From positions 1,041,501 to 1,105,500 of the forward strand of contig JAMJFZ010000597.1 in assembly GCA_026225945.1 (NCBI GenBank): 64,000 bases of DNA, in the 5' to 3' direction. The DNA is from Cricetomys ansorgei (taxonomy: Eukaryota; Chordata; Mammalia; Rodentia; Nesomyidae). The translations under genes and the position numbers were made by a program. Numbering within the stretch: position 1 is the first letter of the stretch; each line of letters starts with the position of its first letter. This document shows, piece after piece, positions 38,342-50,654 of the stretch. The notes beneath the pieces are model-generated. The model had not been told where the DNA came from. It did not search any database and saw nothing but the letters and a program-made list of their open reading frames with translations.

Positions 38342-38899
38342 GTGTCCTCCCCTCACTCTGAATAACCTCTTTCCTCTTAGAGTTGTTTTTATTGTATTCT
38401 AACTATTTAGGTATTTTGTGTATTCATCTTATTTTAATTCTAGGATTTTAAAAATAATTTCCTTCTGCATTCTTCAGAGATATAATAGTGATGACATAAA
38501 TGTGTCAGTCGGTGTGGGACTTGTGAGGAGACAAGATGGTTATAAATGGGCACTAGCGCATTCCGGATGTGGCAAATCTTTGTAGGTAATTTATGTTTCC
38601 TATTCATAATATTACTTTATTGAGTTGCCAATATTGTGTACTATGAGATACTGATTTCATTATGTTAAATCATGTCTTATTTCAAAAAGGAAAAAGGAAA
38701 AGAATATTTAGTGAACAAAAATGGATCCTTGAAACTCTGCCTCTGAGATTCATCAGGAATCCTAATGAAACCCAACTCTGACAGTATCATTTTTTGTCAG
38801 TTTTATTTACTTAAAAATATAAATATTTCTGAACTCTTGGAACTAAATCTGCCCATCCCATTTACAGACTGAATAAGACTCTGAGCTCACCATTATCCC
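38342..38899. other. Intergenic DNA, nothing recognised
   Basis: AT-rich spacer between the LINE-1 and the left edge of unit 4. Confidence 0.4.
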
Positions 38900-39420
38900 G
38901 TGTACATTACATAATTTAGGCATCACTTTTCTTCTTCCTGAAAGTAGTTTATTGGGAGTCTTTAGAGGTCAATCCTTCAAAGTTTCAGTTCGGTTTCATT
39001 CATGGATGACAGTTCAGCTATGCACAGATGGTCAAAACGTTGAGATTTATTTCTCAGCATTTAAAACACTTGCCCTATTACTGCCACTGACAGGTTATTG
39101 TTATCCAAGTGTATTTAAACAATGGATGGCTTATGTAAACAGGAACAACTCTAAATCTGTGTGGATTTATTTTAATTTCCTGTTTAATGTTTGGAAAATT
39201 TAACTTCCTTTCTTCAACCATCACTGATGGCAGACAGACAGCAGTAGCACCAAGACATGAGCACACAGACAAGTTGCACCTGTTTAACAGAGTCACTCAA
39301 AGGGTGATCTCACATCCACAGACTCTACACAGAAAAGTCACTTACAACTAGAAGTAGTCTAACTGAAGAGGATCAGAAATAAAGGAAGCAATTTTTCACA
39401 AAAGCTGAGAACTCTCCCTC
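38900..39420. other. Upstream flank of unit 4, shared with units 1 and 5
   Basis: Aligns with 6015-6500 and 51455-51900 (AGTTTATTGGGAGTC, GACAGTTCAGC, CAAGTGTATTTA, CTGTGTGGATTT, CACCAAGACATGA). Confidence 0.6.
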
Positions 39421-39479
39421 TTCCTTCTGTCAACATCTGGACACACAAGGACAGTCTGCAGGTGTTTTTTAGTTAGAAA

Positions 39480-39800
39480 TTTTTAAATGAATTGCGAAAG
39501 AGCAGTAGTAGGATTTTTCATGGGACCATGGCTTATCTAGTTTAAGGTTCTTGGCCACTTTAGCCGTCCTAGGTATGGCTTCATCTCATGGAATGTACCT
39601 TAAATCTGATCAAAAGATGCTTGGTTACTCCCATAAGATTTGTGCCAATAATGAACCATATATGTAGGTCACCGAGTTTATAGCTGGTGATATTAGTGAT
39701 TAATTCACATCTCTAATAGCATGCAAAGAACTTTCTAGCACCGTGAGAGGTAGTCAGTAGGGTTGAAATTTCTAGTTGGGACACAGCTTGATTTCTCCAC
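39480..39800 (+). mobile_element. Interspersed rodent repeat family X, fragment
   Basis: GTTCTTGGCCACTTTAG, TCATCTCATGGAATG, GGTTACTCCCATAA; related to about 49990-50180. It is followed by a T17 run at 39829-39845. Confidence 0.4.
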
Positions 39801-40194
39801 GTTCAATGTTTTTGTATATTTGCCTTATTGTTTTTTTTTTTTTTGCTTTTGTTTTTGTTTTTGAGGGTGGCTGGGGGAGACAGAAGGAGAAAGAGAGATT
39901 ATGAAGCATGAAGTTGAATAAGTAGTAGAGTGGAAAGGATTTGTAAGGTGTTGGAGTGGGGAGAAAAATATGGTCAAAACACCATATGAAAAATATTCAA
40001 TAATTTTTTTAAAAAGTAAAATAGATTTCCAATATTTCTTCTGGGATTAAACAAAATTCTGGGAAGGTCAGGTTTTCTGTATAATATCAGCACTCTGAAG
40101 CCCAGGGGAGTTAGATCTTGAATTCCAGAGATGAAGAAACCTAAGGCCTTAAATCTCATTAAGTGACAAAAGAACTCAGGAAAAGAAAGCCAGG

Positions 40195-40390
40195 GAACAC
40201 ACTCAAGAGGATTCATTAATTTACCATCTCTTAGACCAACCAGGAAGAAGATTTCAGCTGGGAAATGAGTCCCTCTGAAGCTATGTATAGAGAAAAGTAG
40301 AGAGGAGGACAAGGGATCACAAGACAAAGCAGCTTGATCCTGGACAAGGTCCTGGCTTACTACTGGCCCACGCGACATTCAGGTGAGACA
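40195..40390 (+). promoter_or_regulatory. Conserved upstream block of gene 4 (putative OR promoter)
   Basis: ATTCATTAATTT at 40211-40222 and the best-preserved core, CAGCTGGGAAATGAGTCCCT at 40256-40275, a GGGA..TCCC inverted pair like Olf1/EBF half-sites. A consensus first-exon donor CATTCAG|GTGAGA follows at about 40381. Confidence 0.55.
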
Positions 40391-40810
40391 GCATAGGGCC
40401 TTGCACATCACTTCCAATTTCTATTTATTTCTTGTAGCTTTGGTATCTGTCCACAGATGGCAGAATGGAAAACAAAACACAACAGAACTGATAATCCAAA
40501 CCCAAGAGATGCCCAGAAACTGAAAGGAAGCTAGTGGGGCTCCCTTCGTGACAGAGACAAAAGGGAAGCAGTGTCTACTACTTCCTTTCAGATCTGACAA
40601 TAGGAAAACTGTCATCTTATTTCATAGGAAACTACTGAAAACCCATCACCTGCTAGCTGTCTCCACTGTTGTCTCCAGAGCATAGTGGCCGATAAGAGGA
40701 AGGAATAGAACAGTCCTATGGCAGCAACTTAACAAAACAGACCAATTAATTGCTGTTGTATTAAACCATGTCTGCTCTCCTCAACTGTAGTCAAGTCTTC
40801 AATCTTCTAG

Positions 40811-40861
40811 AATCCAAGGAAAGCCGGTGAGATCAGGCAGCTAGATTTCTCATGACCTCAG
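40811..40861 (+). other. Putative noncoding exon 2 of gene 4
   Basis: A 51-bp segment between acceptor TTCAATCTTCTAG and donor ATGACCTCAG|GTAAGT. An internal CCGGTGAGA could act as a second donor. Confidence 0.6.
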
Positions 40862-41739
40862 GTAAGTATGCATCTCTTCACTGAAGCATATGGCCAGCCT
40901 CTGGGCACGTTGAGTCAAAAATAGAGTTCGAAACAAATCTTGAGCTCTGAAGCTACAGAATCAGATTTCCTATGTCCTTGGTCTCCTTTCCTTTTTCATT
41001 TCTTTTTTTATTTTTTGAATAATGGAAAAGAATAGACGGTTCTGTGAGCTTAGGGATGGAAAGATATATAGAATATATCATGATGTATATAATATCGTTG
41101 AAAGAACAAAATTCACTTAGAAGCTATTATTTAATACCAAAAATAAATTGAAAGATAAAATCAACTGAGACCAATAAAGATTCTATGTTATATCTACACC
41201 TGGGTATTTCCTCTATGTAGGAATCTCAATACAGATCTTTAGGCGTTGCAGATCTTGTTGGCTTTGGATAATGATGAAAACCGTAAAAGCCCAAACAGAT
41301 ACTTGGTTAATGTTCTCAGACCTTTTATCTTGCAGAAAGGCAAGTGAACATCAAGGTCAAAGACAGTATTGAGCAGGACTATTGGGCCTGATTACAATAC
41401 AAAGCAGCTGCTCTCTCATTTTTTTACAAACATCTCCCAAACAAAATTAGACTTGTTTTTGGGAAAAAGGTACTGAGGAGTTGCATTTCTGTGTCTTTCC
41501 ACACACATTATATATTAGTCTGATAAAAGAGGCAGGCAAACAAGTATCTTCACATTGATCCTGAAGGTTTACATGGAACCTAAACAGTTAAAAACTTTGT
41601 CAACACAATTACCTCATTCACTGATTAATCCTTTTTTAGGTTCATAGAGAGGATGGGGCTGGGCAAGAGAGGTAACTGAGGTGAACGAACACCCTCTTCA
41701 GATGAGATTTGTTATACACACCTGTAGGTGATGAAATGC

Positions 41740-41860
41740 AGGGAATGAGTAGGAGGTTTGGTGCACTCTTAAAAGCTGAACAATCAGGAAGTAGAGGTAA
41801 GAGATTCAACAGCCGAGACAACCCTGGACCACATAGAAAGAGACTGTCCCAAAAAATACA
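41740..41860 (+). mobile_element. Old B1-related SINE
   Basis: AATCAGGAAGTAGAGGTAAGAG, CAACCCTGGACCACATAGAAAG and CTGTCCCAAAAAATA follow the B1 order, with strong divergence. A matching relic is at 54015-54130 in the same intron of gene 5. Confidence 0.6.
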
Positions 41861-41877
41861 AATAAAAAGTGAATGTA

Positions 41878-42055
41878 GAGTTGCAGATATGGCAGAGAAC
41901 TTAAGAGCACATACTGCTCTTGAAAGGGAGTTCACATTGCAGCACCAACGTAGGGTTGCTCCAATTTGCCTGTAATCTCAGTTCTAGGGATCAGGTGTCT
42001 CCTGTGCACTTGCAAATATGCACACATACCACACATACACATAACAGTATTTTTT
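41878..42055 (+). mobile_element. B2/B3-type SINE
   Basis: GGCAGAGAACTTAAGAGCA, ACTGCTCTTGAA, AACTCAGTTC-like middle (CTGTAATCTCAGTTCTAG) and a CACACATACC-rich 3' end. Divergent. Lies in the intron before the gene 4 coding exon. Confidence 0.7.
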
Positions 42056-42319
42056 GTTGCACGCCTAGCTTTTAACTGCTGAGCCTTCTCTACATCCCCA
42101 CATACTTAACTTAAAAATAAATTTAAACATTACATGTGAAAAAATACCAAAACAATAGCAATACTTCATTGAAATCAGTTTAGAGTTTCATATTCAGAAA
42201 ACCAACTGAAATGTTTAAGGTCATTTGCTAAACATTATCCTGTAGTGTTGTATATTAGAATATTTCTTTGATCTTAAGAGAGACCTTAAGTATTGGGGAA
42301 GTTTATTTTTATTTATGTT

Positions 42320-42605
42320 TAAAATAATTGTTCTTATGCACTGTTGGGTAAGGGGTTGTCTAGAACGTTTTGTATTGTTTGCAGGTGCTTGATTTCTGGG
42401 GGGCGTGGATTTGATTGCTTATGATCTGCACCTGAGGTATTCTAAATCAATAAAACCACCTTAGCTGAGACGCTCCAGGTTCCACTGTGAGTATGGCACT
42501 GGCCATGATAGTTTATCCCTCTCCTGAGGTCTGTCAGAGTTTGCAGTTATGAAAAATGCCTTCTTGTCTTCCTCGCTAAGCCACCACAGCAGCCTAACAA
42601 CAAAA
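42320..42605 (+). mobile_element. Interspersed repeat, copy 3 of 3 (possible MaLR-type LTR)
   Basis: Aligns with 971-1312 and 12326-12640 (CTGTTGGGTAAGGGGTTG, TTTTGTATTGTTTGCAGG, CTGAGACGCTCC, CCTGAGGTCTGTCAG). Unit 5 does not show it at the equivalent place, so it probably inserted in unit 4 alone. Confidence 0.5.
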
Positions 42606-42877
42606 CTTAAGCTTCCTGTAAAGTTCTTCCATGTTTAATATCCTGAGTAGTACTTTGTGTGGTGAAGTCCGAATATTTATACTACCTATTCTATACATGG
42701 ATGAATCTTTACAGTGATTCACGTTTTAAAAAATGAATTAAGAATTTGGAAAGAGTCCATGTTATTGCAGTCATGCTGGGTAGCACAAGGGGCTATTTAT
42801 GTGACAAGATGTGAAGTTATATTAGGAAATCTTTATTGAATTATCTGTTTTCTCTGCAGATAAAGAGACCACACAGA

Positions 42878-43828
42878 ATGGAGTACTGGAACTCTACCTT
42901 GGGAAGTGGCTTCATCTTGGTGGGGATTCTGGATGGCAGTGGCTCTCCTGTACTGCTCTGTTCCACAATCACAGCCCTATACTTTTTAGCCCTGACCAGC
43001 AATGGACTGCTGCTCCTGGTCATCACAATGGATGCACGGCTCCATGTACCCATGTACATTCTGCTCTGGCAGCTGTCTCTCATGGACCTTCTCCTCACAT
43101 CAGTCATTACTCCTAAGGCTGTCATAGATTTTCTCCTCAAAGACAACACCATCTCTTTTGCAGGATGTGCCCTTCAGATGTTCCTAGAACTGACACTGGG
43201 GAGTGCAGAAGACCTTCTTCTGGCCTTCATGGCATATGATAGGTATGTGGCCATTTGTCATCCTCTGAACTATACGATTTTAATGAGTCACAATGTCTGC
43301 TGGCTCATGGTGGCCACATCATGGATCCTGGCATCCCTTAGTGCTCTAGGATATACCATCTATACCATGCAATACCCTTTCTGTAATTCCCGGGAAATCA
43401 GACACCTGTTCTGTGAGATCCCTCCCCTGCTGAAGCTAGCCTGTGCTGACACCTCCATATATGAGCTCATGGTTTATGTGATGGGTGTGACCTTGCTAAT
43501 TCCCCCTCTTGCTGCCATCCTGGCCTCCTACTCACTGATTCTGTTCACTGTACTTCACATGCCCTCAAATGAAGGCAGGAAGAAAGCCCTTGTCACCTGC
43601 TCCTCCCACTTGACTGTGGTTGGGATGTGGTATGGGGGTGCAATAGTCATGTATGTCCTGCCTAGTTCCTTCCACAGCCCCAAACAAGACAATATCAGCT
43701 CAGTTTTCTATACAATTTTTACTCCAGCTCTGAATCCTCTCATCTATAGCCTGAGGAATAAGGAGGTCACTGGGGCTTTGAGGAGAGTCCTTGGGAAAAG
43801 GTTGTTATCAGTGCAGTCCACTTTCTAG
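42878..43828 (+). CDS. Olfactory receptor, OR2AG-like (gene 4)
   Basis: A 316-residue intact odorant receptor. It has NST at 5-7, SNG 41-43, HVPMY 56-60, Cys97, MAYDRYVAIC 118-127, KALVTCSSH 236-244 and NPLIY 286-290; Ala95 replaces the usual Gly before GCALQ. The frame stays open 14 codons upstream to 42836, but that Met lies before a strong acceptor TTTTCTCTGCAG ending at 42859, so it is intronic. The start chosen matches all paralogues. AATAAA at 43890-43895 suggests a short 3' UTR. With its well-preserved upstream block and exon 2, this is the most canonical gene of the array. Confidence 0.96.
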   Translation: MEYWNSTLGSGFILVGILDGSGSPVLLCSTITALYFLALTSNGLLLLVITMDARLHVPMYILLWQLSLMDLLLTSVITPKAVIDFLLKDNTISFAGCALQMFLELTLGSAEDLLLAFMAYDRYVAICHPLNYTILMSHNVCWLMVATSWILASLSALGYTIYTMQYPFCNSREIRHLFCEIPPLLKLACADTSIYELMVYVMGVTLLIPPLAAILASYSLILFTVLHMPSNEGRKKALVTCSSHLTVVGMWYGGAIVMYVLPSSFHSPKQDNISSVFYTIFTPALNPLIYSLRNKEVTGALRRVLGKRLLSVQSTF

Positions 43829-44700
43829 ATAGTTCGAAAAACTGCCTTCTAAATTTTATTCTTCCTCAAAATAAGAAGGTTTTGAGTGAAATAAATAAGT
43901 AAAATCAAGAGAGTGAAACTATATTTTTTATAGATAAGTATGGGGCACAACAACCTTTTTGAACACTCTTTAATATTGTAAGTTATTTTATAGATGAAGT
44001 TCAAACTGTTTAAGTTTCTTTATATGCCTTAAAAGTTAGACAGTATTTCCCAATGTAACTTCTTAGATTAGAGATTCAAATTGGTCTTACCACCTTGGCA
44101 TTACCAATGAGATTTTAAGTTCTTATTGGAGCAAGAACCAAAAATATAGTTTCAACTAGATAGCTCAAGTATTAATTGGAGAGGGTTATTGAGATTTGCA
44201 TATATATTAAACCACCTAATCTTAGTCAAAAAATGTAATATTGACAGTGACTAATTTGCTTAAGAGTTGGTAGAAACTTACATCACATTCATTCTTTCTC
44301 TCTTCCCAGGCTTTAGCATTTAATGGATGTCCCGAGACATCATGGTTCTCTCTCTTTCTCTCTTTCTCTCTCTCTGAGTATTAGGCAATTTTCCTTCTCT
44401 TCTTTCTTTTCTTTTTTATTTCTCTTTTTTTCCAGTGATGAAAATTGAATTCAACACTTACCATTATAGTCCATGAATAATAAAATCACACAGTGGGACG
44501 AAGCAGCACTTACCCATTTTCTGTCACATGTATTATAATGTCTATACAATCACAAAGAATCTGTATGTTTACTGTTGTTTGAGACATAGACATTACAAAA
44601 TCTTCACACATGTCGAAATATCCTATAATGCTTCATGTGCAGCCACTGTTTTGATGGTTTTTGTATTGAGCCAAAACACTAAACAGAACCGTCATGAAGA
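43829..44700. other. 3' flank of gene 4, no further gene
   Basis: Holds AATAAA at 43890-43895 and a CT-rich simple repeat at about 44345-44375. Otherwise AT-rich. Confidence 0.5.
44345..44375. repeat. (CT)n simple repeat
   Basis: TCTC tract with TTTC interruptions. Confidence 0.85.
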
Positions 44701-44714
44701 ATGCAATTGTCAAC

Positions 44715-45295
44715 CAATGTTCCCATGAATGTTGGGAAATGAACATGGTGACACCCTGTTGATGGGAGTATAAACTGTCATAGGTACTTTGAAAACCAGT
44801 CTGAGGTTTACTCAAAAAACCTTATAAATAGATCAAAGAAGAAATTGAAGGGAAAAAGAAATTAAAATTAGAAAAAGTAAGGGAGAAGGAGAATATGATT
44901 TTCTAGCTAATTTAAATATGTAGTACTAAGTGGTTGGTATTGTTGTTTGTAGAAATTGCTATTTTTCCTATATATTTCAACAAAAAGAAAATATTATTAT
45001 AACTCTTTCAATTATAGCACTAAGCAAACTGCTTATTAAGTTGAGCTCATCAAAGCTAAAAATAGAAAAGTGGTCACCAGAGATTGGGGAGGGAGAGTAG
45101 TAGGTGAGGGAGAGGTTCAGGGAACAATTGATCAATGGGTGCTGAGTCACAGCTGAATAGCAGCAAGAGATTATGCATTGTGACTGAGCAGCAGGCTGAC
45201 TATAGGCTACAATAATATTTAGTGCATTCCAAAGGCCAGAAGAAAGAATTTTCAAAGTCCTCATCCTAAAGAATCAATGAATATTTAAGGATAAA
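44715..45295 (+). mobile_element. Ancient LINE-1 (L1M-type) 3' end
   Basis: GATGGGAGTATAAACTG and TTGAAAACCAGTCTGAGG match the end of L1 ORF2, and GTGGTCACCAGAGATTGGGG with GACTATAGGCTACAATAATA matches the old mammalian L1M 3' UTR. Partial remains of the same element occur at about 10981-11060 in unit 1. Confidence 0.65.
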
Positions 45296-45479
45296 AATAT
45301 ATTTAATTTAATTTAAATATTACATAATGGATACATGTACAGAAACAACATGGTCCATTGTTAAGATAGAAATGTGATTAGCGTTTTATGTAACAGTTAA
45401 AATAAGTTTTTTGGAAAATAAATAGACGTTAGTATACTGGAGGTAAACAATGTGTGTAAAATCTCACGTTCCTTTAGAC

Positions 45480-46130
45480 AACTTTCCCTCCAGTTTAGAT
45501 GCAGGCACTTATTTTAATAATTTGATATGTTTACATCACCTGCTGGAACACAGTGATGTGCTCTGTGTTCTATGGACGTCATAGAGCACTGGTGAAGAGC
45601 CTCTGGCCAGCTGTCAGAACACAGAGGTTGGGATTCAGTGCAGCTCACCTTCTTGTATAATGTTGAATGTGTACTTAAAAATTTAAAAACATCTGTGAAC
45701 TATAAATTTTCAGTAACCTGAAGACCTATTTTACAGCCTTGTGATGATTAAACAAGATAGGAAATATAAATACATTGAGTGGGGCATGTGGAATATATGA
45801 TTACGTTCCACATCAAACTCTTATTTAAAAACAGTGCCCTGGCAACTGCAATAGTTTATGACCACACACGGGTGTTTTGTAATGTAACTAGCTATTTCAG
45901 CACTGTCAAATAAATGCGGCTTTATGAATGTGTTTGTATGTGTTTATGTTAATTAACAGTGGTGATCTCTCATGCATGCGACAAATCTTTTCCCTTAGCA
46001 AAAGTCTCATGAATAGTTATATAAACCAGGGTTAAAATCACCCGAATAGTCTTAGAAGTAAAGGAAAATACTTTTATGAAAGTCTTAAATATTTTACATT
46101 GTATACTATATTAAAGTTGTTTTAATGGAT
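45480..46130. other. Right flank of unit 4, shared with units 1 and 3
   Basis: Aligns with 11390-11880 and 30320-30700 (ATGCAGGCACTTATTTTA, GGTTGGGATTCAGTGCA, TTTTGTAATGTAACTAGCTA). No gene. Confidence 0.55.
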
Positions 46131-46299
46131 TGGTGACAAGAGTATATCATTTAATTTGCAGAATTTATATTTTTCTTGTCAATATTTTTTATAACTTTGA
46201 GACTGAGGACATAGATAATATGGTTACCTTAAATTTGGTGATAAATCTGATTTATTACTTGGCATGAAGATACATGGTAGGATTTTTTTAATATGGGAA

Positions 46300-46500
46300 A
46301 TTGTCTTCAGGGATGCAGCCCCTGAGTGATGACCAATGTCTCTGAGGACTGTTCTACAATCACACACAATATGGGCAAAACTAGATATTCTCAGTGGATT
46401 TCAAAGAGGGAGTGAAGTTGGAAGGGAAAGCAGTGGAGAGGGTAGGAGAGGGTAGGGAGCAAAGGGAATGGGACACGGATTTGATACTCTATGTATGTAG
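46300..46500 (+). mobile_element. LINE-1 3' end fragment
   Basis: ATGGGCAAAACTAGATATTC, GGGAGTGAAGTTGG and GGATTTGATACTCTATGTAT are typical of the last 200 bp of a rodent LINE-1 3' UTR. Confidence 0.55.
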
Positions 46501-46504
46501 AGAG

Positions 46505-49170
46505 CAGGATATCATTAGAATCACCTACTGGCTATCCAGACTCTAGTTCCTGGCCTACCCTGTAATAGCAGGCATGGGTTTTCTCCTTTGACATGGGGTT
46601 CTGTCCTTCCATTGTCCCAACCACTCCTGTAGGGAGGTTACATTATAGGTCAAAGAATTTGTGGCTGGGATGGTATCCCAGTCCCACCACTGGGAGACTT
46701 GCCCAGTTACAGGAGATGCCCTATTCAGCTTCCTATCCACCTTTTCCTAGACGTCCTCATCAAGATCTCCAATGTGGATTCCAGTGAGTTTCCACTGTCC
46801 TAGTTCTCATGATTCCTGCCTAAATGTCTTCCAGTTCTGGTCCTCTCCCTATATATTCTCTCTCTCCATCCCACTGCCCTGCCCTGGTCCCTTCTCTTCC
46901 CATTCCCATCCTCCCCAGCCTACCTTCACTATTTACTCTATTTCCCCTTTAACAGGGAGATCCCTGTGTCCCACTGCCCGCCCACCTTATTACATAGTCT
47001 CTTTGTGTCTGTGGACTGCAGCACCTTTATCCTTTGCTGAACACTTAATACCCACATATAAGCGAGTACAGACCATGATTGTTCTCGGGGATTAAGTTAC
47101 CTCACTCAGAATGATTTTCTTTCTAGTTCCATCATTTGCAAAATTCATGAATTCATTTTTAATGACTGAATAATAATCTACTGTGTAAATGTACCACAAT
47201 TTCTTTATCCATTCTTAAGTTGAGGGAAATCTAGGTTGTTTCCAATTTCTGGCTATTATGAATGAAGCTGTTATGAACATAGTTGAGCAAGTGTCCTTGT
47301 AGTAGCATGGAACGTCCTTTGAGTATATGGCCAGGCATGGTATAGCTGGTTCTTGAGGTAGCTCAATTTCCAATTTCCTGAGGAATCACCATATTGATTT
47401 CCATAGTGGCTGCACAAGTTTGTACTCCCACCAGCAATGAAGGATGTTCCCCTTGCTCCACATTCTCGCCAGCATGGACTGTCCTTGTTGTCATTGATCT
47501 GAGACTTCTGACAGGTGTAAGATGGAATCTTAGAGTAGTTTTGATTTGCACTTCTTGGATGGCTAAGGATGTTAAACATTTTTTTAAATGTTTCTCAGCT
47601 ATTTGAAATTCTTCTTTTTAGAATTCTTTGTTTAGATCTGTACCCCATTTTAAATTGGGTTATTTGTTTTGTTGATGTCTAGTTTCTTGAGTTCTTTACC
47701 TTTTGGTAAAATTTGTATATTAGCCCTCTCTCAGAAGTGACAAGGATATAAATTTTGACATATTTTGCCAGTGTCTGCAATGAACGGCCCTGGACTTTTG
47801 GTTTAGATTGCAATGAATATGTACATTGCTTTTTGTAAGACGGCATTTTCAAAGTTGAGCGTGGAAGGTGTTTCAACATTCTGTTGTCTTCTTCAATTTC
47901 TTTCTTCATTGTCTCAAATTTTTCACTCTGAAGGTCTGTCATTTTTATTTTTTTCATACTTGTCATTTTTTCGTTTTTGTGAGGTCTAAAAGGCTTTCAT
48001 TAGAGGCAAAGAAACTCTCACATACAGCAAGCAAACGGAAAAGATCATCTGTAAAACAGAGTGGGAACTTGGGAAGATTAAGCCCAAACACTCTTTGAGG
48101 GCTGGTTTTATTTTAAAGTCTTTGAAGCATCTTCCTCCACTAATTTAGGGTTTGTCAGTTTGATGAAAGAATTGTCCCCAACTGTTTGCAAAACATGTCC
48201 TAATACAGCCTTGAATTTGTTGAGCCAGTGCATTCAAAGGGACCTTACTTTTTTTCCATTATTGATACATAGGAAGGATACTGATTTTTGTGCGTTAATT
48301 ATATATCCTGTCACATTGCTGAAAGTATTCACCAGTTCTTAAAGAATTTTGGAGGTGTCTTTGTGTCCCTTATGTATAAGATGATATTGTCTGCATATGG
48401 GGACACTTTGACATTGTCATTAGTAATTTTATCCCTTTTATGTCGTTATTTTATTGCTAAACCAAGAATTTCCAGCACTACATTGAATAGGAGTAGATAC
48501 AGTAGATATCTTTGTCTTGTTCCTGATCTTGACGGAGTTGCTCAGAATTTTCCTTGATCCAGCATGAGTTTGACTTTAGGGTTGTCATATGTGGCATTTA
48601 TTGTGTTGTGTATGATTCTATTCCTTAACTTCTCTGTGACTTGTATTATTTGTGATGTTAGATTTTTTTTGTCATGGGCCTTTTTTGTATTTGTTGAAAA
48701 GACCATATAATTCTATCTTTGAGTCTATTTCAGTGGTGATAACTTTCATTCGTTTATATATGTTGAACTATCCCTTCCTTCATGTCTGGAGTGAATTCAA
48801 CTTGGTTTTTATGGATGATTTTTTTCCATAGTCTTGAATTTTTTTCCAGTATTATAGTGAGAATATGTTTCATCTATGTTCATCAGGGAGAGCTGTCAGA
48901 AATTCTCTTTTGTTAGTGAAGTATATTTATCTGGATTTGTATCAGAATAACACTGGCTCCATAAAAGGAGTCTGACAGCCTTATTCCTATTGTATTTTAT
49001 GTAATGATTTGAATAATATTGTTTTTAATTCTTTTTTGAAATTAGGGTAAAATTCTGCAATGAATCCATTTGGTTCTGGGTTTTGTGTTAGGGAACCATT
49101 TTATTACTTCTTCAGTCTTGTTGCAGATTATGAATGTTTTAATCATTTACTTCTTTGTGGTATAATTTTG
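46505..49170 (-). mobile_element. LINE-1 3' part, reverse (ORF2 and 3' UTR)
   Basis: Reverse-strand LINE-1: 3' UTR related to 35560-35990, ORF2 C-terminal region (about 47100-47600), then reverse-transcriptase domain text up to about 49130 with a partial deletion near 47700-48150. The element resumes at 50655 after an inserted repeat. Heavily mutated. Confidence 0.75.
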
Positions 49171-49240
49171 GTAGATATATGTGTATATATCTATATATCC
49201 AAATATCTACATATCTATATATATAAATACATTATGTTTA
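49170..49240. repeat. AT-rich imperfect microsatellite
   Basis: TATATATCTATATATCC-type interrupted tract at the edge of the inserted repeat. Confidence 0.7.
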
Positions 49241-49259
49241 TATTTTTCAATTTAGTATA

Positions 49260-50480
49260 ATATACTTTTTAACTATTTCTTTGAGAGTTTAACATGTGTT
49301 TTGATTATCTTCATCCCTTTCCCCAACTCTTTCCAGATCCACCATTTCTTTCTACCCACACAACTTTGTGTCCTTTTTTCTAATCCTTCAATAACAATTT
49401 GTGCAGCCCCATATTTTTGGGTATGTGGTCTTCTAGTAGAGTGGTCACCTTACCAGGGCAATACTCTTAGAGAAAACTATATCCCCTTCTCACAGCAGTT
49501 AACAGTTGGCATAGTAAAAGGGTGGGATTGCATGCTCCTCTGCATGCTATGATTTGTTCCAGCTTGGGCTTGCACAGGTTTTGTGGATGTTCCCTCAAAC
49601 ACTGCTATTTCCAGTTTTCCTGCTTTGTTCAGAAGACAATGTTTTCTTGTAGTCACCACTGCCTCTGGCTCTCACACTCTTTCAGCCCCCTCTTCCACAA
49701 TGATCCCTGATCATTGTGGGATGTGGTATGTATTTTCCCTTTAAAACTGAGAATTCAGTAGTCTCTTATTCTCTGTACCTTGACCAGTTCTTGCTCTCTC
49801 TGTTAATGACCAACAACTGCAAGTAAAAGCTTCTTGATGAGGGATGAGAGATGCATTGATGAATGGGTATAGGGATAAGTCATTAGGAATTAATTAAGCA
49901 CTATGCCATTTGGGAGCAAAATAATACTATGTTCTCCACTATGATCTATGACCTATCTCACCATAGCTTATTAGCCTGTCAGGTGTGTGTTTTATCTTGT
50001 GCAGTGGGACTTAAATCCAATAAGAAAGTCATTGGTTATTCCTGTGATGCCTGTGCCACTATTCTACCAGTTGGCATTTCTTGTCAGGCTACTCATTATT
50101 GTAGGCTGCAGGATTCATAGTTGGGTATGACTGACAGTTATTTTTCTCCTCAAGTAGTTTGCAAAGCACCTTCTAACAACAAGCAAGGTATACAATTTGG
50201 AGGAAGCTTCCAAATTGATAGCAGTTTAATTTTTAGGATCTATGACGAAAACATTTGTTTTGTTTTTTTCAGCAATAGGGTCTTATTGTAAAATTCTGGA
50301 GAAGCAAAAGCATGGGATATATCCTCTAATTTGGGATGTGTTTATGAGCTATCATTGGCCAACAAGTCTAAAATAAGCAATCCAATTCTGGGACTGGACT
50401 TTTTATTAGCCTCTGGTGTCTAGTAGGCACATTGTCACCCTTTTATAAGGTAACTACATTTTAATTATTTTTATGCAAGA
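49260..50480 (+). mobile_element. Interspersed rodent repeat family X, longest copy, nested in LINE-1
   Basis: The longest of several copies (also 24600-25260 reverse, 30740-31760, 39480-39800, 58280-59300). Text such as TCTTCATCCCTTTCCCCAACTC, GGGCTTGCACAGGTTTTGTG and GGGACTTAAATCCAATAAGA is of a common rodent element whose name I cannot fix. It separates the two parts of the surrounding LINE-1. Confidence 0.55.
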
Positions 50481-50495
50481 CTTTTAAGAGTTCTT

Positions 50496-50652
50496 GCCCG
50501 ATGGTGGTAATGCATGACTTTAATGCCAGCATTCAGAAGGCAGAGGCAGGCAGACCTCTGTGAGATCAAGGTCAGCCTGCTCTACAGAGTGAGTTCCAGG
50601 ACAACCAGAGTTACAACATAGAAACCCTGTCTCAAACAGCCAAAAGAGAGAA
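50496..50652 (+). mobile_element. B1 SINE
   Basis: GCCCGATGGTGGTAATGCATG, GGCAGAGGCAGGCAGACC, CAAGGTCAGCCTGCTCTACA, GAGTTCCAGGACAACCAGAG and CCCTGTCTCAAACA. Good quality, little damaged. Confidence 0.95.
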
Positions 50653-50654
50653 GT

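Noticed and set aside
42836..42877. N-terminal extension of gene 4 to an upstream Met
   Set aside because: A strong splice acceptor at 42859 lies between that Met and the conserved start, and no paralogue has the extension.
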